64,000 nt of DNA from contig NC_092566.1 in the NCBI RefSeq assembly GCF_037975245.1, positions 5,830,001 to 5,894,000 of the forward strand, in the 5' to 3' direction. This DNA is from Apostichopus japonicus (taxonomy: Eukaryota; Echinodermata; Holothuroidea; Aspidochirotida; Stichopodidae). Under the pieces are notes generated by a model. The model worked only from the letters and a program-made list of their open reading frames with translations. It had not been told where the DNA came from and did not search any database. Below are positions 38,181 through 50,690 of the stretch, piece after piece. How positions within the stretch are numbered: the first letter of the stretch is position 1; every line of letters starts with the position of its first letter. The translations under genes and the position numbers were made by a program.

Positions 38181-38370
38181 CATGGATTAAAAGAAAAAGG
38201 GAAAGAGCTTAGAAATGGATATCCTTTGTGTTGAGAGGACATACAGATTATAAAAATGAAACAATTCGATTGGTGTATCATGGATTAAAAGAAAAAGAGA
38301 AAGAGCTTAGAAATGGATATTCTTTGTATTGAGAGGACACAGATTATAAAAAAGAAACAATTTGATTGGA
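38181..38370. repeat. 98-bp tandem duplication, two copies
   Basis: CATGGATTAAAAGAAAAAG at 38181 recurs at 38279, followed in both by AGAGCTTAGAAATGGATAT and GAGAGGACA. A 2-base deletion and a few substitutions separate the copies. Confidence 0.92.
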
Positions 38371-40224
38371 TTATGGTTACTTTGATTGACATGTACCCAG
38401 ATCGTCCTGGTTAATACTGTAATGAGTCCTTGGAGTGTCTGAGACTTTTTGATTTATGTGTTACAAAAATGTTTTAGTATAGTAAAATGTTCAAATGGTT
38501 GTCAAAGGAAAACTGTAATTGGGATAAATGATTTCTGCAGAAATTCAGTTTGTAGAAATTCTCTAGAAAGTCTGAAAATTGCCGAGAAGAATTGACTGAG
38601 TGATAATCACCTGTTGAATATGTAGTATATAATTGTTGGCTTATGATCATCTGTCACAAACATATATCCATAACCAACATATGGAATGTAGGAGAAATGT
38701 GTAATAGGTTTTGTGAGTTCATACAACACCTACTTTGGGCCAGTTATACTCTCCTTTAGGTAGATCACACCACTATTTAAAATTATTTCATTTCAGTGAC
38801 TCCAAAGTAATGGAGGGTGACACCAACTTTATCATTAACCTAGATCTGGTTTTACTTAAGTTACAATGCTATCTGAACTTTGATTTTTTATTTTTTTTTA
38901 TATTTTTTTATTTATTTTAATCAACTCTCATTTTAGTACAAACAAAAACGACAATGGCAAGACAAACATTAAGTCAATATGGCACACACCAACTAAAATC
39001 TGAAAAAGACTTGCTACTATCTAATGAACATTTTGTTTGTCAACATTAGAGGGAAGAGACAATGTATTTTATAACAGAATGACTAAAATAACCAACTTTT
39101 GAGGTGATAGTCAGTCAAACAGCACATGACTTGTACATGTTGCTATGTTTAATATGTACAGTATGTTGAAATGAACATTTGTAATACATCATACATGCTC
39201 CAACATGACCAATACTGACAATTCTAGCAATATTCAGTATTAATGTAGCTTCAAGCAACTGATGATATTGATCAATTTATTGAAGCTTCTCCATATCCCA
39301 TAGCAAGGTAGCTTATTAGGTTGACTAGTCAAATGGTATTTCAAATATTAGTTAGTAATTTGTAATTATTGTGGGAAAAGTGTTGAGAAGAGAATTTAGT
39401 TTATTGCTTATAGACTCATTCACCTTTATTTTCATTACAAAATATCGATGGTTGGCTTTGATACTTTGATCAAGTACAAGTTTTTTATTGAGTGATGTTC
39501 GGACGTTTGCAAAAACTGTTGACCAATTGTAAAGGGTGCTTTAGGTGTTTTTATCTAGATGCTATGGGCATGACTGTACATACTGATACCATAATAAGAC
39601 TGACTGGCTACCTGTCTGAGATGCTCAACACCTCTTTATTTTAAAGCAACATTCATTGAAAGCACACAATTTACTTCTCTCCTCTCTTACCTGTCTCCCA
39701 CTCCACATTTTTCCCATCACATCTTTCACATCTTTCCCATCTACCTAACTATTCATTGGAAAGTTTTAGCACTGCTCCTCGGGCACCGCCCACTTACACC
39801 TCCTTCCAAGTCTACCACCCAGGATCGAAGAAAACTACACGTTTCGTTAGCAAAATTTGGGTAGCGTTTCTCGACCATTTTTATACACATTTCGGGAATT
39901 ACATCTTGGATGCACACAGTACACAGTATTTGCTAACACTAGATTATAAGTTTATAGTGGAGATGATAAGTCTGAGACACTCTTTATTTCAAACATTACT
40001 GTTGTTACTCATTCTTTCATAATTTCAGAGTTGGCTGGACTTTAATAGGAGATAGCAGCAGATATTTTGTCTTGACACATTAACTACATGTTTGCATCAT
40101 GAGCTGTTTGTTCTCCCAGTTTCATCTGCAGTAATGTGGTAAGTGTATATATCATTCAAGTGGTACCTGGGAATCCTTCAGTAGTTTATTACTTTATCCA
40201 CACCCACTCAGCATTGTTCCGAAT
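38371..40224. other. no gene; pyrimidine-rich dispersed word at 39672-39750
   Basis: AT-rich. At 39672 a pyrimidine-rich segment (CTCTCTTACCTGTCTCCCAC, then TTTCCCATCTACCTAA) resembles others near 48400, 50995 and 62305, all on the plus strand. The stretch at 39770-39850 (GCACTGC...CGCCCAC..ACCTC) loosely matches 52165-52245. Confidence 0.35.
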
Positions 40225-40375
40225 GCAGGATTCGGCATCCTGGATGCAAGATTTTAGCCAGGGATGCAAAATCTTCAAACTGCTTGCATCCGACCGAAAA
40301 CCCTAGGTACACAATCTCACAACCAGGCCTATGCAGAAACATAACAGAAAACATTGTTGAATGTTCCCATTGGCA
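40225..40375 (+). repeat. dispersed repeat R1, copy 3
   Basis: CATCCTGGATGCAAGATTTT, AGGGATGCAAAATCTTCAAA and AGGCCTATGCAGAAACATAA correspond to parts of the copies at 13480-13620 and, inverted, 15463-15640. Confidence 0.7.
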
Positions 40376-41879
40376 TTCTGATTATGTTTTACCTATTAAA
40401 TACTAAATGACATGGTGTTAAAGATTGTAAATTATTCTTAGTGAAAATTGGAAAGAAAGTTCCACATTTTAGTCTGCTTGTGTAACTTCTTGACTTCCTT
40501 GAAGCAATATTCACGTTCAAAGTGTTATGACAAGTAATAGAGTTTACCATTTACTTCCCTAATTGAAAAGGTTTTAGAGTCTCATTTGAATTGTTAGTCA
40601 ATGCTGCCCTCATTTTGTTGTATATCTCACTTCTTTTGGATTGGCTGTTATAAGATTCTGTACTGTCAGAGTAAAGTCTAATTAAACATGTACATTAAAG
40701 TTAAAATTACAAGACACATTTGCCATGTTTGGATCTAAAATATCTGTAAAAATGTGTCAACAGTTTCTGAACAACCATTAATGTACTAAACTTGCTTTGA
40801 TGGACACAAACTAGAGTTTATCCAGAAAAGATCTTAGTTCATTTCAGAGGAATATTTTGAATATTTTCAAGCTAAACTATTTTTGGCATCAAAGATAAAT
40901 AATGTTTTGCAGATGTGTGCTGTCAAACAAACATGATAACCTTCATGATAGTTTGGGTACAGGTGTTTGAACTTGAAAGCTGTCTTCACCTATTTTTGAA
41001 AAACACAGAAAGTCACTTCATTGTAACACTGACATATTCAACTATTCGGTAAATGTGTGTTTTTTGTTTATTTTTTTAGCTCTAGCACTCTTTTCAAAAT
41101 CTTTGTTCAAAGAAAGTTAGTGACAGGGTGTTTCGGTGCATGTCAGAAAAGAACAGTATTATACTACATACATGTACCTTCTTGAGTCAGGAGAAAAAAT
41201 GGCAAATTCAAATTTCTGAGCTTTTTTCTAGGCTGTTATGAAAACCTTGAAAATTATTAGATTTAGCACTTCTTTGTGGTTGCTATAGGAATTTTACATT
41301 AGAATTGTGCACAATTTCTGTCTTTGCTTAAATTCACAAAGGTTATTTATTACTTTGTTGTTGTTGCTGTAATAATTTTCTGTACTATTTGAGTCCCAAA
41401 TTTCAAGGTAACATGTAGAGAACTTTTGCAAGGTTTAATATCCAACCCTGGAAAGTAAAGTGGGTTTGACCCCATTCTGGCTATTGTACCACTATATTAA
41501 TTTAAATGGGTTTCCAAATTCTAAAACTAGAATTTATGTGACCACCTCTTTATCAAAGCTTGAATTGCTGTGACTCCATAATGATCAAGTTTCTAATATT
41601 ATCATTCTTACCATTTAAGTCATGTAGTCAATGTCATGTTTATGTAAATATTTTGCTCTAAAGCTTCCAGTCTACACTCTACAGTATTGTTTGTATCAAG
41701 TGCTTTTTAAAAAGGTTGAAACAATTTTATCGAATCTCAAAAATTACTCTCCACTTTATTATTCCTTACTATTTTTATATTTTTATATACCATGCTGAGG
41801 AAACATCTGACCTAATTCTTTGTTAGTGTTTGTTTAAATAGTTCTTAATATTCCAATGAATGACAATTCATCTTACAAC
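40376..41879. other. no gene recognised
   Basis: AT-rich, without long open frames or recognisable repeats. Confidence 0.4.
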
Positions 41880-42850
41880 ATTTAGCAGTTGCCATCATGA
41901 TGAAAAACATCTTGAGAAAGCTCAGCGCTCCTCTCATCAGATCGTCATCTTGTTGCATCAATAGTTTTGTTTGTGTCTAAGTTGACATCTCCACGAGATG
42001 TTTGATCTATTAAGTTTGTGGCATTTTCTTCTACACTGCTTATTGATTTGCAATACTAAAAGAGTCTCTTATGAAAAATGGTCGGGAAGCTCTTGACATT
42101 TATCAGTGCCTTGTTGCGTATACCAAAGTTCAAGCTGCCCGTGGCAGTATATTAGCAATGGGTTTATATACACTAGATTTGGCCAAGAGTTTTTTAATTT
42201 ATAATTGGAAACAGGTCGGTGGGCAAAGTAACGTTTGGTTAAAAGCTGGCTCATTTGACTAATAATTAACTGTGCAGCCCGGGAAAGTGCCTTCTCAGCA
42301 TCTTATTTGCTAATTTAATCTCGGACAAAGCTTAGGCACGAGAGTGTACGGGGTAAAAAACCAAATACCATCAGAGGCGGTGTCAGGAGAAGAAATTGAC
42401 GTCAATCATGCAATTGTGGCGTTGGATTTCTCATGCAGTGTGCCAGGGTCATTATGGTGTCGGAAGCTCTCAGCTCTGGAAATTAGTCCGAGAGGAATTC
42501 TGAGATTGTATGGCATGTGTGGTTTCATGTGAGCTGCTCATGTCGTCGTCAGAGAGAAGAAAATGGATGGTGGGAGATGAGCTGTTAACAGAGACCCTTT
42601 CATGAGATGAGAGCGATAAGCCGCCTCTATGACATCATCAGGAAAGATGAGACAAGCGAAAATTGATCACGGAAAAAACTATTTAAATTCTTTACAGCAA
42701 TGGCTCCCTCCTTATTGCAATGCCTCCTTCAAATAGCAACTTTCCAGAAGATTTGTGTCAAGTCATTTGAGAGAGATCTATGAAAGATATAAATGATGTA
42801 AATAAATCTCATGGTTGAACTTCTTAGCTTAGCGAGTAATTGTTGAATCC
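41880..42850. promoter_or_regulatory. candidate conserved non-coding / enhancer block
   Basis: About 950 bases are GC-richer and less repetitive than either flank, with no match to the repeat families here. Dense transcription-factor-like words occur: TTTTTTAATTTATAATTGG and CTAATAATTAACTG (homeodomain cores), TGACGTCAATCATGCAATTG (CRE/PBX-like), and TTTATCAG and TGATTTGC. Two short plus frames (42071-42262, 42344-42532) are open but have no splice signals or motifs. This texture is typical of developmental enhancers. Conservation cannot be judged from one sequence. Confidence 0.3.
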
Positions 42851-43959
42851 ATCAATATGCTAACGATAATCCGTAAATTTTTTTGCAAGGTGAAAATTAA
42901 TCCTTGTCATTCTGTTCCCCCATAGCTTGAAGTAACTTTTACATATATAACAGCCACAATATTTATGGTTTAATATTAAGAGCTCTGTAAAATTTTAGTA
43001 GCAACATTAGTTTGAACAATTACACTGCACATTGGCACCATGTAGTAGTATGGATTTAGTTCTGATTTACTGTAGTAGCCATACAGTGGTGTGCTTGTTG
43101 CTTTGATATTTTCTGTGTTTTATCACATCAGGACTGATGACTTAGTTGTTAGAATAGCTTAAATGGTCTCTTGTTGTATGGTCTCGTGTCTATAGGATGA
43201 AGGTTCCAAACAGTAATTGAGAATTTCTACTTTCAACCAGACGACAGTGGTACATGGTTTATAGTGTGACCCAAAATATCATTTGAGTAGGAACATTTTT
43301 GGCATATGTTTGTATTTCAATTTTTACTGACCAGTGTGATAGCAATCATATCAGCTCTTCATTAATTTATGAAACAAAAACAAAACAACAATTACAGGCA
43401 AGTGGTACAAGAAATTAATTTGTTGCTTAGTCATTTATGCTTTGAACGGAGAATCTAAGTTGTTGAGAAATATCTCTTTGTAATAGCTTTTCTTTTTCAA
43501 GTGTTGCCTAGATGATCCTTAGAAAATAACCATTTATGTCTAACCAACAAATATATGATGGCTAAACTTGTTTTTAAGCTATATAGTGGCAGTAAAGTTA
43601 TTGAACATTCTTGACTTTGTGTTATATCTGCTCTCAAAGGTTTATTATTTTATTATCAAACCAACAACCTTTTGCATTTTGTTGAAATGTCAGGAGTAAA
43701 TGCTACAATTTGATGAATATATTGAAATAAAACTAATATCACAAATTCATCATCTTGAAGTGTTTTGAGGTGATCATCTTCGAAATGTACTATCGTCAGT
43801 CATCTGCAATGTAAGTAGTTTAGAAGGGCTTTTACAGAAATAGCCTATTAAGAACAGCAAAGTGAGATTACTAAGTACAGGTGATTTAGCTGTCTATAAC
43901 AGGAATCGCTAAGTATTACTAGATAACTTGTACCTTTCTCTTGTACGAAATCTTTTCCT
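42851..43959. other. no gene recognised
   Basis: AT-rich spacer. Confidence 0.4.
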
Positions 43960-44281
43960 TCTTGTAGTAGAGCGATGGAGAGAAGACTGCTCAACATTAC
44001 AGTAAGGGACAAAGTCAAGAACTAAAAAATCAGGGAAACAAACACAAGTAAAAGACACCATTCTTAAGATTAAGGAAGCAAAATGGAGATGGGCAGGACA
44101 TCTGATGAGAAGGGAGGACAATAGATGGACCAAAAGATTATACAGAATGGCAACCCAGATACGGAAAGAGAGGTAGAGGCAGACAGAAATGTAGGTGGCG
44201 GGATGACATAACAACATACATAGGCAACACATGGACTAGACTTGCAATGGACAGAGAAACTTGGAAAATCATGAAGAGGGC
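43960..44281 (+). mobile_element. LINE 3' fragment, left part (split by insertion)
   Basis: Translation in shifting frames gives AMERRLLNITVRDKVKN, then AKWRWAGHLMRREDNRWTKR, then GRQKCRWRDDITTYIGNTWT and RLAMDRETWK. This is the conserved C-terminal tail of LINE polyproteins with the 'AMERRML...KWRWAGH..R..D.RW......W.P......GRP..RW.DDI....G..W...A.DR..W' pattern. Frame changes and an in-frame stop mark it as decayed. The tail resumes after the insertion, at 45353. Confidence 0.8.
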
Positions 44282-45352
44282 CATGGGCGGCGATCATGGG
44301 GGGACGGGGGGACATGTCCCCCCCAATATTTTAGGTGGGGGGATATAGTATCTAATATCCCCCCCAATATTTGGTGGCATAGTTTTTTTTTTAGCATATT
44401 TTTTTATGATATCGCTAGTAATTTCAAAATAGAAAATGCTTAGATGCAACTTAAAAGGCCTGGGAAGTGCCATTTCCAGCGATCTGGGAGGCATTTTCAG
44501 ACAAAATTTTCTTTTGAGCTTCGCGCCACCTTGGCGCTACACCTAGATAGTTTGCCTACAAGCTTCGCCCCTCCAATCATATATATGATCCACATCGATA
44601 TGGGTTCACTGGGTTTCCATTTGGCCTGTAATTTCCTACAAGATTGCTAACCACAGGCATGTAGCCAAGGGGGGGTGCAAAGTGTGGAGACCGCCCCCCT
44701 CAAGCATATTTTTGGGGTATTTTTTTATGATATCGAAGTTTTATAGTAGCCGTTACCTGTATAAGAGGTTTTAATATTTGTATACACTAATAAATTAACT
44801 GAGTCTGAATTTTCGAAAATTCCTTGACCAATAATCTTCATGATACTTCCCTCTACTCGTGCAAATTTGACCGGTCTGTTAAGGGTTGAAGGGGGTTTTT
44901 CTATATTGGTTGTCCATAGATGAAATTTTGTGCAACATTATGGGTATGTTTTGAAGTGAAATTATTTTTCGAATTCTGAACAAATAATGGGCTTAAAATC
45001 TTGAAAAGTGGGGCTGACGGGTATTGTGGGGCGTTACGTAGAATTACCTACAAAAGCAATGATCCACAGGAGATGCCATGAGGTCGAACATGATGTGTGA
45101 CTGGTGACAATCTTGAAAAAGGTTATGAATGAAAAAAACTATTGGGAAAAACTTGGTTCTCAGGCAAAAGTGTACATCTTGTTGGTCATTTTCAAGCCCA
45201 AGAAGTGCCTTTTCCGGTGATCTGGGGAGCTATCAAAACCAGAAATTTTCTTGTACGCTCCGCGCCAACCGATGGTGGCGCTTCGCTTTGATAGTAATTT
45301 GCCTGCTCCCAAGCAAATGTCCCCCCCAATATTTGAAACAAATCGCCGCCCC
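44282..45352 (+). mobile_element. G1-family insertion with 10-bp target duplication
   Basis: The 1,071-bp insertion is flanked by TGAAGAGGGC at 44272-44281 and 45353-45362. The ends carry a short inverted repeat (GGGCGGCGAT at 44285, ATCGCCGCCC near 45342). Just inside, ATGTCCCCCCCAATATTT is repeated in the same orientation at both ends. An 18-bp palindrome (GGGGGGACATGTCCCCCC) sits at 44306-44323. The CGCGCC...GGTGGCGC module seen at 18750 occurs twice inside (about 44460-44575 and 45200-45320). No transposase is visible. The duplication length would fit a Mutator-like non-autonomous element, but the class is unproven. Confidence 0.8.
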
Positions 45353-45420
45353 TGAAGAGGGCTACATCCAACAGTGGAATGAACACAGCCTGGTACAGAC
45401 ACATACAAATAATGCACAAT
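45353..45420 (+). mobile_element. LINE 3' fragment, right part
   Basis: Directly after the insertion, EEGYIQQWNEHS continues the LINE C-terminal tail (consensus 'EEAY.QQW'). Removing the insertion and one copy of TGAAGAGGGC rejoins the two halves, apart from one frame change already present in the element. Confidence 0.75.
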
Positions 45421-46974
45421 TACAGTGTGTGGTCCATAAATATGCATTGTTTTATTCTTGTAGCTTGAATGACACAGTTTTATTGACTGCCCAATATTTA
45501 AAAAAATATTATTGAACTCCTGGCCTACCTGTCTCCACTGGACCACTATAGTCTATGGCAAATGCACTCTTAATTTCTATGGGAGCAAACTCTATTTCAA
45601 ATTTGGTACTGTTATAGATCTCCACTGTGTAGCTGGGACTCTCTATATTGCAACAGTATCCTGATTCTTTAAGCATACCTGAGCAGCTAGTCTGTGACCT
45701 TTCTAGAAAGCCAAAGAAAACATTGTATGGGTATCAGTTAATAATATGATCAAAGCCTACATAAAAGCATGGCAATGCATGTTATTTATTTCTGGGCAAT
45801 TCTCTCACCTCTTGTGTCAGCAAATTATGAATTGTGAATAGCATCTAGGACTATGAAAAATTAATAACCTAGGGTCTAAACCCTTTTAAGGGGTATGGTG
45901 CCTATGCAATTAAGTCTTTGTGCTTCAAGATGAAGAAATTCATTTAAAACTAAGTATCTTTATGTGTAGGGATCAGTCTGTTCTAATTATCTGATATCTT
46001 TTTCAATATGTGGGACTTTAGCCAAATATGATGGTCGTTAGATCCCTGATAAACATCAGGTACATGACCCTGCTTGGGAGAGTAATGATTTTGTGCAGTT
46101 ACAGAATATATTCAAACTTACATTTTAAATACATTTGTCATACTATATCATGCAGTTTGCACCTGCATATATACATGTGCCTATCTAATATGAATCCACT
46201 GTTGAGAGGTAGCAACAGAATAAACCAAGGTTAGATTATCATCAGACTTGGCTTAATATTTTCTAGTGTAGTGTGTGGAAGGTTGGGGATGGGGTAGGGA
46301 GATTCATGAAGGATAGAATATATCAAAGTGTTTGGGGGTCTTCAGTTGTCTAATTAATGTATTTTGTATGACTACAGTAGTTCAAAAACACAACTAGCAA
46401 TGAGTAACATCACCAGGTTGCCAGAGGTAGAGCTCTATCAAAAGAGTGTTTCTACATAAAATTGTGCCATTCTCTGAATCACTTCTTTGGGATGGGTAGA
46501 TTTCTATGGGCACTTTCAGTGAGCCTATCTTCTCTCCCCTCACCACTTATTGTTATCAACACATTGTTATTTTGTCTTTGTGTGGAAAGAGGGTTTAGCC
46601 CTTGGTTGAAGTGGTTTTCACCTGCGAGGTTTGACAGCACAAATCCCAAAGTATATGAATGTTTTAAGTAAAATACACTTAAATTGAAGGCTCATGGCAC
46701 CCTATCCAGCCTTTCAGAGTCATTGCAAATAATATTCATGATGTGTGTTGCTTTAATACTTATATATGCTCAATATACAGCAGATAATACATGGCCTATA
46801 TGTAAGTGTTATGGTACAAACGTTAAACCTTTTTCTGGTAATCTTTATATTTCAGAATACAGAGGCCTGTTTCTGACATTTCTTATAATTTTGTTTGAGC
46901 GGCAGGTTCAGAGTTGGGGTGGGGGGGGGATCTTCTCCACTTTACCCAATCACCTGTTCCCCTGGTAACTGCAG
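45421..46974. other. no gene recognised
   Basis: AT-rich, with a G-tract near 46919-46929 just before the candidate exon. Confidence 0.4.
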
Positions 46975-47047
46975 GACACCCTCCTCCACCCAATCAACCC
47001 GAGAACTATACCAATGTGCTTCTCAGGCTATGTCAAGACATTGCCAA
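46975..47047 (+). CDS. weak candidate exon, unknown protein
   Basis: A good polypyrimidine tract and acceptor (CACCTGTTCCCCTGGTAACT then GCAG) precede a 73-base segment ending at a strong GCCAA|GTGAGT donor. In the favoured frame it reads HPPPPNQPENYTNVLLRLCQ followed by DIA. All three frames are open over this short stretch, so the frame is not decisive. No domain is recognised. Confidence 0.22.
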
Positions 47048-47339
47048 GTGAGTCTAAATCATGTGTTAAGTACTGGAAATTGGAGTTCTGTCTCATGTGA
47101 CAGTCATTAAATACTTAATTTTAAGTAAAATGTTTTGAGCCAGATTCTCTTGACCTATTCAAAATCGCTGCAGTACAGTGGTAATGTGCAAAGTCTTCCG
47201 TGAATTTGGTATTTCTGGTTTGTGAACTTTGGAGAAGAGGTTTGTTTCTGTCATTCACTTGGTTTCGAAAACAACTTTGTTCGTCATATCTGCACTGCAG
47301 TGATGTCGAATGGGGTGCCTTTGCCTACCTTAGTATAAA

Positions 47340-47600
47340 TTGAGAAAGTGGTCAGATGCTTGGGTACACTCTCGTCCGTTGGATGGGGACGTTAACTGGC
47401 GGTCAAGGGAGTAGGAATGGAAACGAATTCACATCCCTGCCTCGTTATCCTCCAAATGTAGATGCACTCATGGACACATTTAATTTAGTACAAGACCCCT
47501 ATGTGAAGTATACCTTGAATGTTCTCATGTCAACATCTTTTGGCTTTCTGGTTGCCAGATCATTTCTGAAAATTGTTTGTGTGGCATAAGCAGACATAAC
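47340..47600 (+). repeat. probable SINE-like fragment plus open frame
   Basis: TACACTCTCGTCCGTTGGAT then GGGGACGTTAACTGG (47372-47400) resembles a conserved 3' segment of several deuterostome SINEs ('GTTGGATGGGGACGTTAAATGG'). It sits at the start of a 77-codon open frame (47356-47589). The later part (PRYPPNVDALMDTFNLVQDP) is not recognised, and I would not call a gene. Confidence 0.3.
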
Positions 47601-47825
47601 TAAAAACATCCAGGTATTGCTAATCTCTGAGAGATGAAGGACATTTGAACTACTTCACATCATTGAAAATAGAAGTTTGTTTCTCCTTCATAATCCTCTC
47701 TGATCTTAGTTTCAGTTCTGTTATGTCACTTTCATTTTCTAAACAAAAAGTACTGAATTTGCAGCATTAAACATACTTCAGAGACTTTCAGATCTGCATA
47801 TACAAATATATGTTCTTTGGAACTC

Positions 47826-48085
47826 AGTTCATAACTTAATAATAATAATATAATAATATTCCACATTTATATAGCGCTTTATACCAGCAATAGGTCTCAA
47901 AGCGCTTTACAGACAATATGTTACCCCTGGTCATTGATAACCTGTCTCATAGACAATCCCTCCAGGCGGCTGCAGGTATATACTGCGCCCAATGACCAGT
48001 TACCTCACAGGTACCCATTTAGCCCCTGCGTGGAGAGAGGCAATTGAGATTAAGCATCTTGCCCAAGGACACAACTTGCGATTGT
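47826..48085 (-). mobile_element. SINE or LINE-tail fragment, minus orientation
   Basis: On the minus strand it runs from TTGTGTCCTTGGGCAAGATG, through CTAAATGGGTACCTGTGAGG, to AAAGCGCTATATAAATGTGG and a (TTA)n-type tail at 47826-47850. The CCTTGGGCA and AAATGGGTAC words are shared with the tRNA-headed SINE at 56725-57095. The inverted AGCGCTTT words at 47871 and 47900 are typical of this widespread repeat end. Confidence 0.7.
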
Positions 48086-48479
48086 AGTTATAAATTGCAA
48101 AATGGAACTGGAGACCTAGTTTACCTAGTTTTTGCCACTGGTTTTGCAATCCTGATCAGTGGCATGTGCAAAGGGGAGGAGGAGCCTGACCTTTCATCTT
48201 CCACCTTCCATGGGAAATGGTTCAGTCGGGGATTTTTACGTTCACAGCATATTTTCTGGGAGGGGGAAGGTCCCCAGTCTCCTACGTGGGATGTGGCTTC
48301 ACCTTGAGCAGGGTCCTATGTAAAATCCTCCATTAGCCTCCGGCCCTTCTATATAGCTTCAGGCCCTTGTTTTGTCCAATCGGTGTGGAAACTTAGTATT
48401 TACTTCGCTCCTCACTTACCTGTCTCTCCACAACCTGAGCACTCTTGTTTGACCATGCTTAGAATAAACTGGTAACCTT

Positions 48480-49480
48480 CTAACACTTTTTAAAGCTCCT
48501 CTTGCTTTTGAGTCCATTGACATATATACTTCCAGTTTGCCAGAGTGTCAACAAGATCTATGACATCCAAAAGGGAGAATGTGGTCTCTTGGATTAGTTG
48601 GCCTTTGTTTTGAGGCAAAATCAAGTTTTCAACAGAGGCCGCAGGAGGAGGTGACCCATGAAGAGACCCTGGCGCAGTCAAAATTTAAGTCAGTTGAAAG
48701 GAACAGACCTCAACCTTATAGACCTAGAGAGACAAGACCATCCAGAGGAGGTCAAGTAGCTCCACAGAGGAGAATACCTTGGGGGGGGGGGAATGCGGAG
48801 TAGGGCGAGAGGAAGGTATAATCATAGCAGAGGAGTATTACTTGCAACAACAACTAGACACTTAACAGTGGCTGCTCCTCCAGTAGGCGGGAGGGGGGGG
48901 GTTGGGAGAGATTAAGATATTTTGCCCATCAGTGGGCACTTATCGTCATGGATTAGTGGGTGTTGAAGACAGTATCAGAGGGATACAGAATAAAGCTTAC
49001 CACTTGTCCACCTTTCGGGGATGGGGAAGAGTAACACCAATGCCCATGGACCCTGTTCAAAGGGGGGAATTTTGTCATTACTAAACAACGGGCAGTCATA
49101 GAGGTATTGGGAGAGTTGGGACCACTATTTTGGTCCTCATTTTTTCTCACCAAAAAGATGGATGGGGTTCATGGTGTCCCATTCTAATATTGAAACCCCT
49201 CAACTAAAATCATGTCAAACCAAAACATTTCTGCATGGAAACACTAACACTGAGTATCTTTCGCTAAGAAAGGGCATATGTGGACGGTGAGCATGGAACT
49301 CAAAGACGCTTACTTTCACATACGAATGCACCAGATACATCGACACTACCTAGCCTTCTGGAACAAAGGGAGAGAATTTCAGTTCAGGGCACTGCCATTC
49401 AGCTTGTAGATTTCACCTCGAAAGGTACGAATAAAGTTATCCTCTCTTTTACACGCATCTTAGGACTGAAATATTTTGCT
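48480..49480 (+). mobile_element. DIRS-like retrotransposon relic (Gag end and RT core)
   Basis: The order is as in DIRS/Pat elements. First comes a basic Gag-like end (RPQPYRPRETRPSRGGQVAP, 48702-48762). Then LSTFRGWGRVTPMPMDP (about 48998-49050), equivalent to the 'LS.F...W..VT.DPWVL' block before DIRS RT. Next GPLFWSSFFLTKKMDG (about 49115-49165), equivalent to 'p.f.SpFFLVPKKDG'. Finally WTVSMELKDAYFHIRMHQIH (49281 on) and FQFRALPFS, which contain RT motif A with the catalytic Asp at 49305-49307. Frameshifts, and a stop right after LPFSL, break the reading. No tyrosine recombinase or terminal repeats were found. It is inactive. Confidence 0.8.
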
Positions 49481-50530
49481 AAAAGGGATAATAACATTAT
49501 GCCTATTCGACATGGGAGCTAATTGAACTACAGTCATATCATTAATCAGAATTATTAACACTCTTAGACAGTTCTTGCAATGCTCAAGAAACCACCACTG
49601 CGATAGTGCAAACAATACAGGTACGATGGGGAAGTATTGCCCCTCAATATTACTTGGCTGTCCATAGTTGGTTGTGCAAGATTTTCTGCTGGGCATGTTT
49701 ACAAACAAAATATTCTGATATGCTCAGTATAAGTTCTAGACTGGGCTAGGTAATGGTCCAAAGGTAATGGTCCAAAGGTGTGAAAGCTCAGTGTAGTATT
49801 TGCAGCCAATCTTCTATTTGGAATGGCATGCAGCACAGTGCTGCAGCTTCCTGTTATTATTCAATTATATGGAACATTATCAGCCAAGTATATAACATCT
49901 AGCCTTAAACTTACTGCAGGGATCCGTTTTTGTCTTGTTTCCCTCTATTGATTTTGATCTGTCACGGCAAGATTAATAAATTAGCATCTTTAACAAGATT
50001 ATTTGGTCGTGTGTGGTCGTTTGAGGCAAATATTTGATCTAACTTGACTAACTCAAATACATCAAAGGTACATAGACATTCATACCAAACCTCTGAACCA
50101 TAATGAGTAATTAAATTTTTATGCAAAATGGGGGATATGTCCTAGTCTAATTCTGACAAATTTGTACAATATGACCTGGTTGTCCTAGTTTTCTACTTGA
50201 TGGCATGTTCAGCAGTCAGTAAGTAGAGGTACATGAACACGTTATGAACACATTGTATGCCGATATTATACATAAATGCACATATACAGTATCTTAATTG
50301 TGCCAGAATACAGTACTTTAGTCTGTTTGCTTTGTCAATTCAGATATGCTTGACTTTTGGAAGCGAAGTAATGTTAGCATTAGGAATTAATTGATGGGAA
50401 AATGAGTGTAATGTTAACTTATATGTTTAAGGCTAAGCTATATAAATGTAATTGAATACATAAGTTGCTTCAACATGCAGCACATATACTGTATGCTTGC
50501 ACAATGTTTCATGATTGATGTTAACTAACA
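49481..50530. other. no gene recognised
   Basis: AT-rich. A small direct duplication GGTAATGGTCCAAA occurs twice in a row at 49750-49779. Part of this may be decayed DIRS sequence. Confidence 0.4.
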
Positions 50531-50690
50531 TCAAAGTAGAATTTACCTGATGGTTTGATAACCTTGCAGAATTCGTAATTAAAGCTCTTAGCCTTGTTCT
50601 AAGTTTCCCATCAAAGTATTTTATCTGAAGGTTTGATAACCTTGCAGAAATAGTAATTAAAGCTCTTAGCCTTGTTCTTACAGTAGTTTC
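50531..50690. repeat. about 80-bp tandem duplication, two copies
   Basis: TCAAAGTA at 50531 and 50611, GGTTTGATAACCTTGCAG at 50552 and 50630, and AATTAAAGCTCTTAGCCTTG in both copies. Confidence 0.9.

Noticed and set aside
45129-45546. 128-codon frames on both strands
   Set aside because: They lie mostly inside the G1 insertion and run across its border into the LINE tail, so they cannot be an old gene.
47356-47589. 77-codon plus frame as a gene
   Set aside because: It starts in a SINE-like segment, and the remainder has no convincing donor or family.
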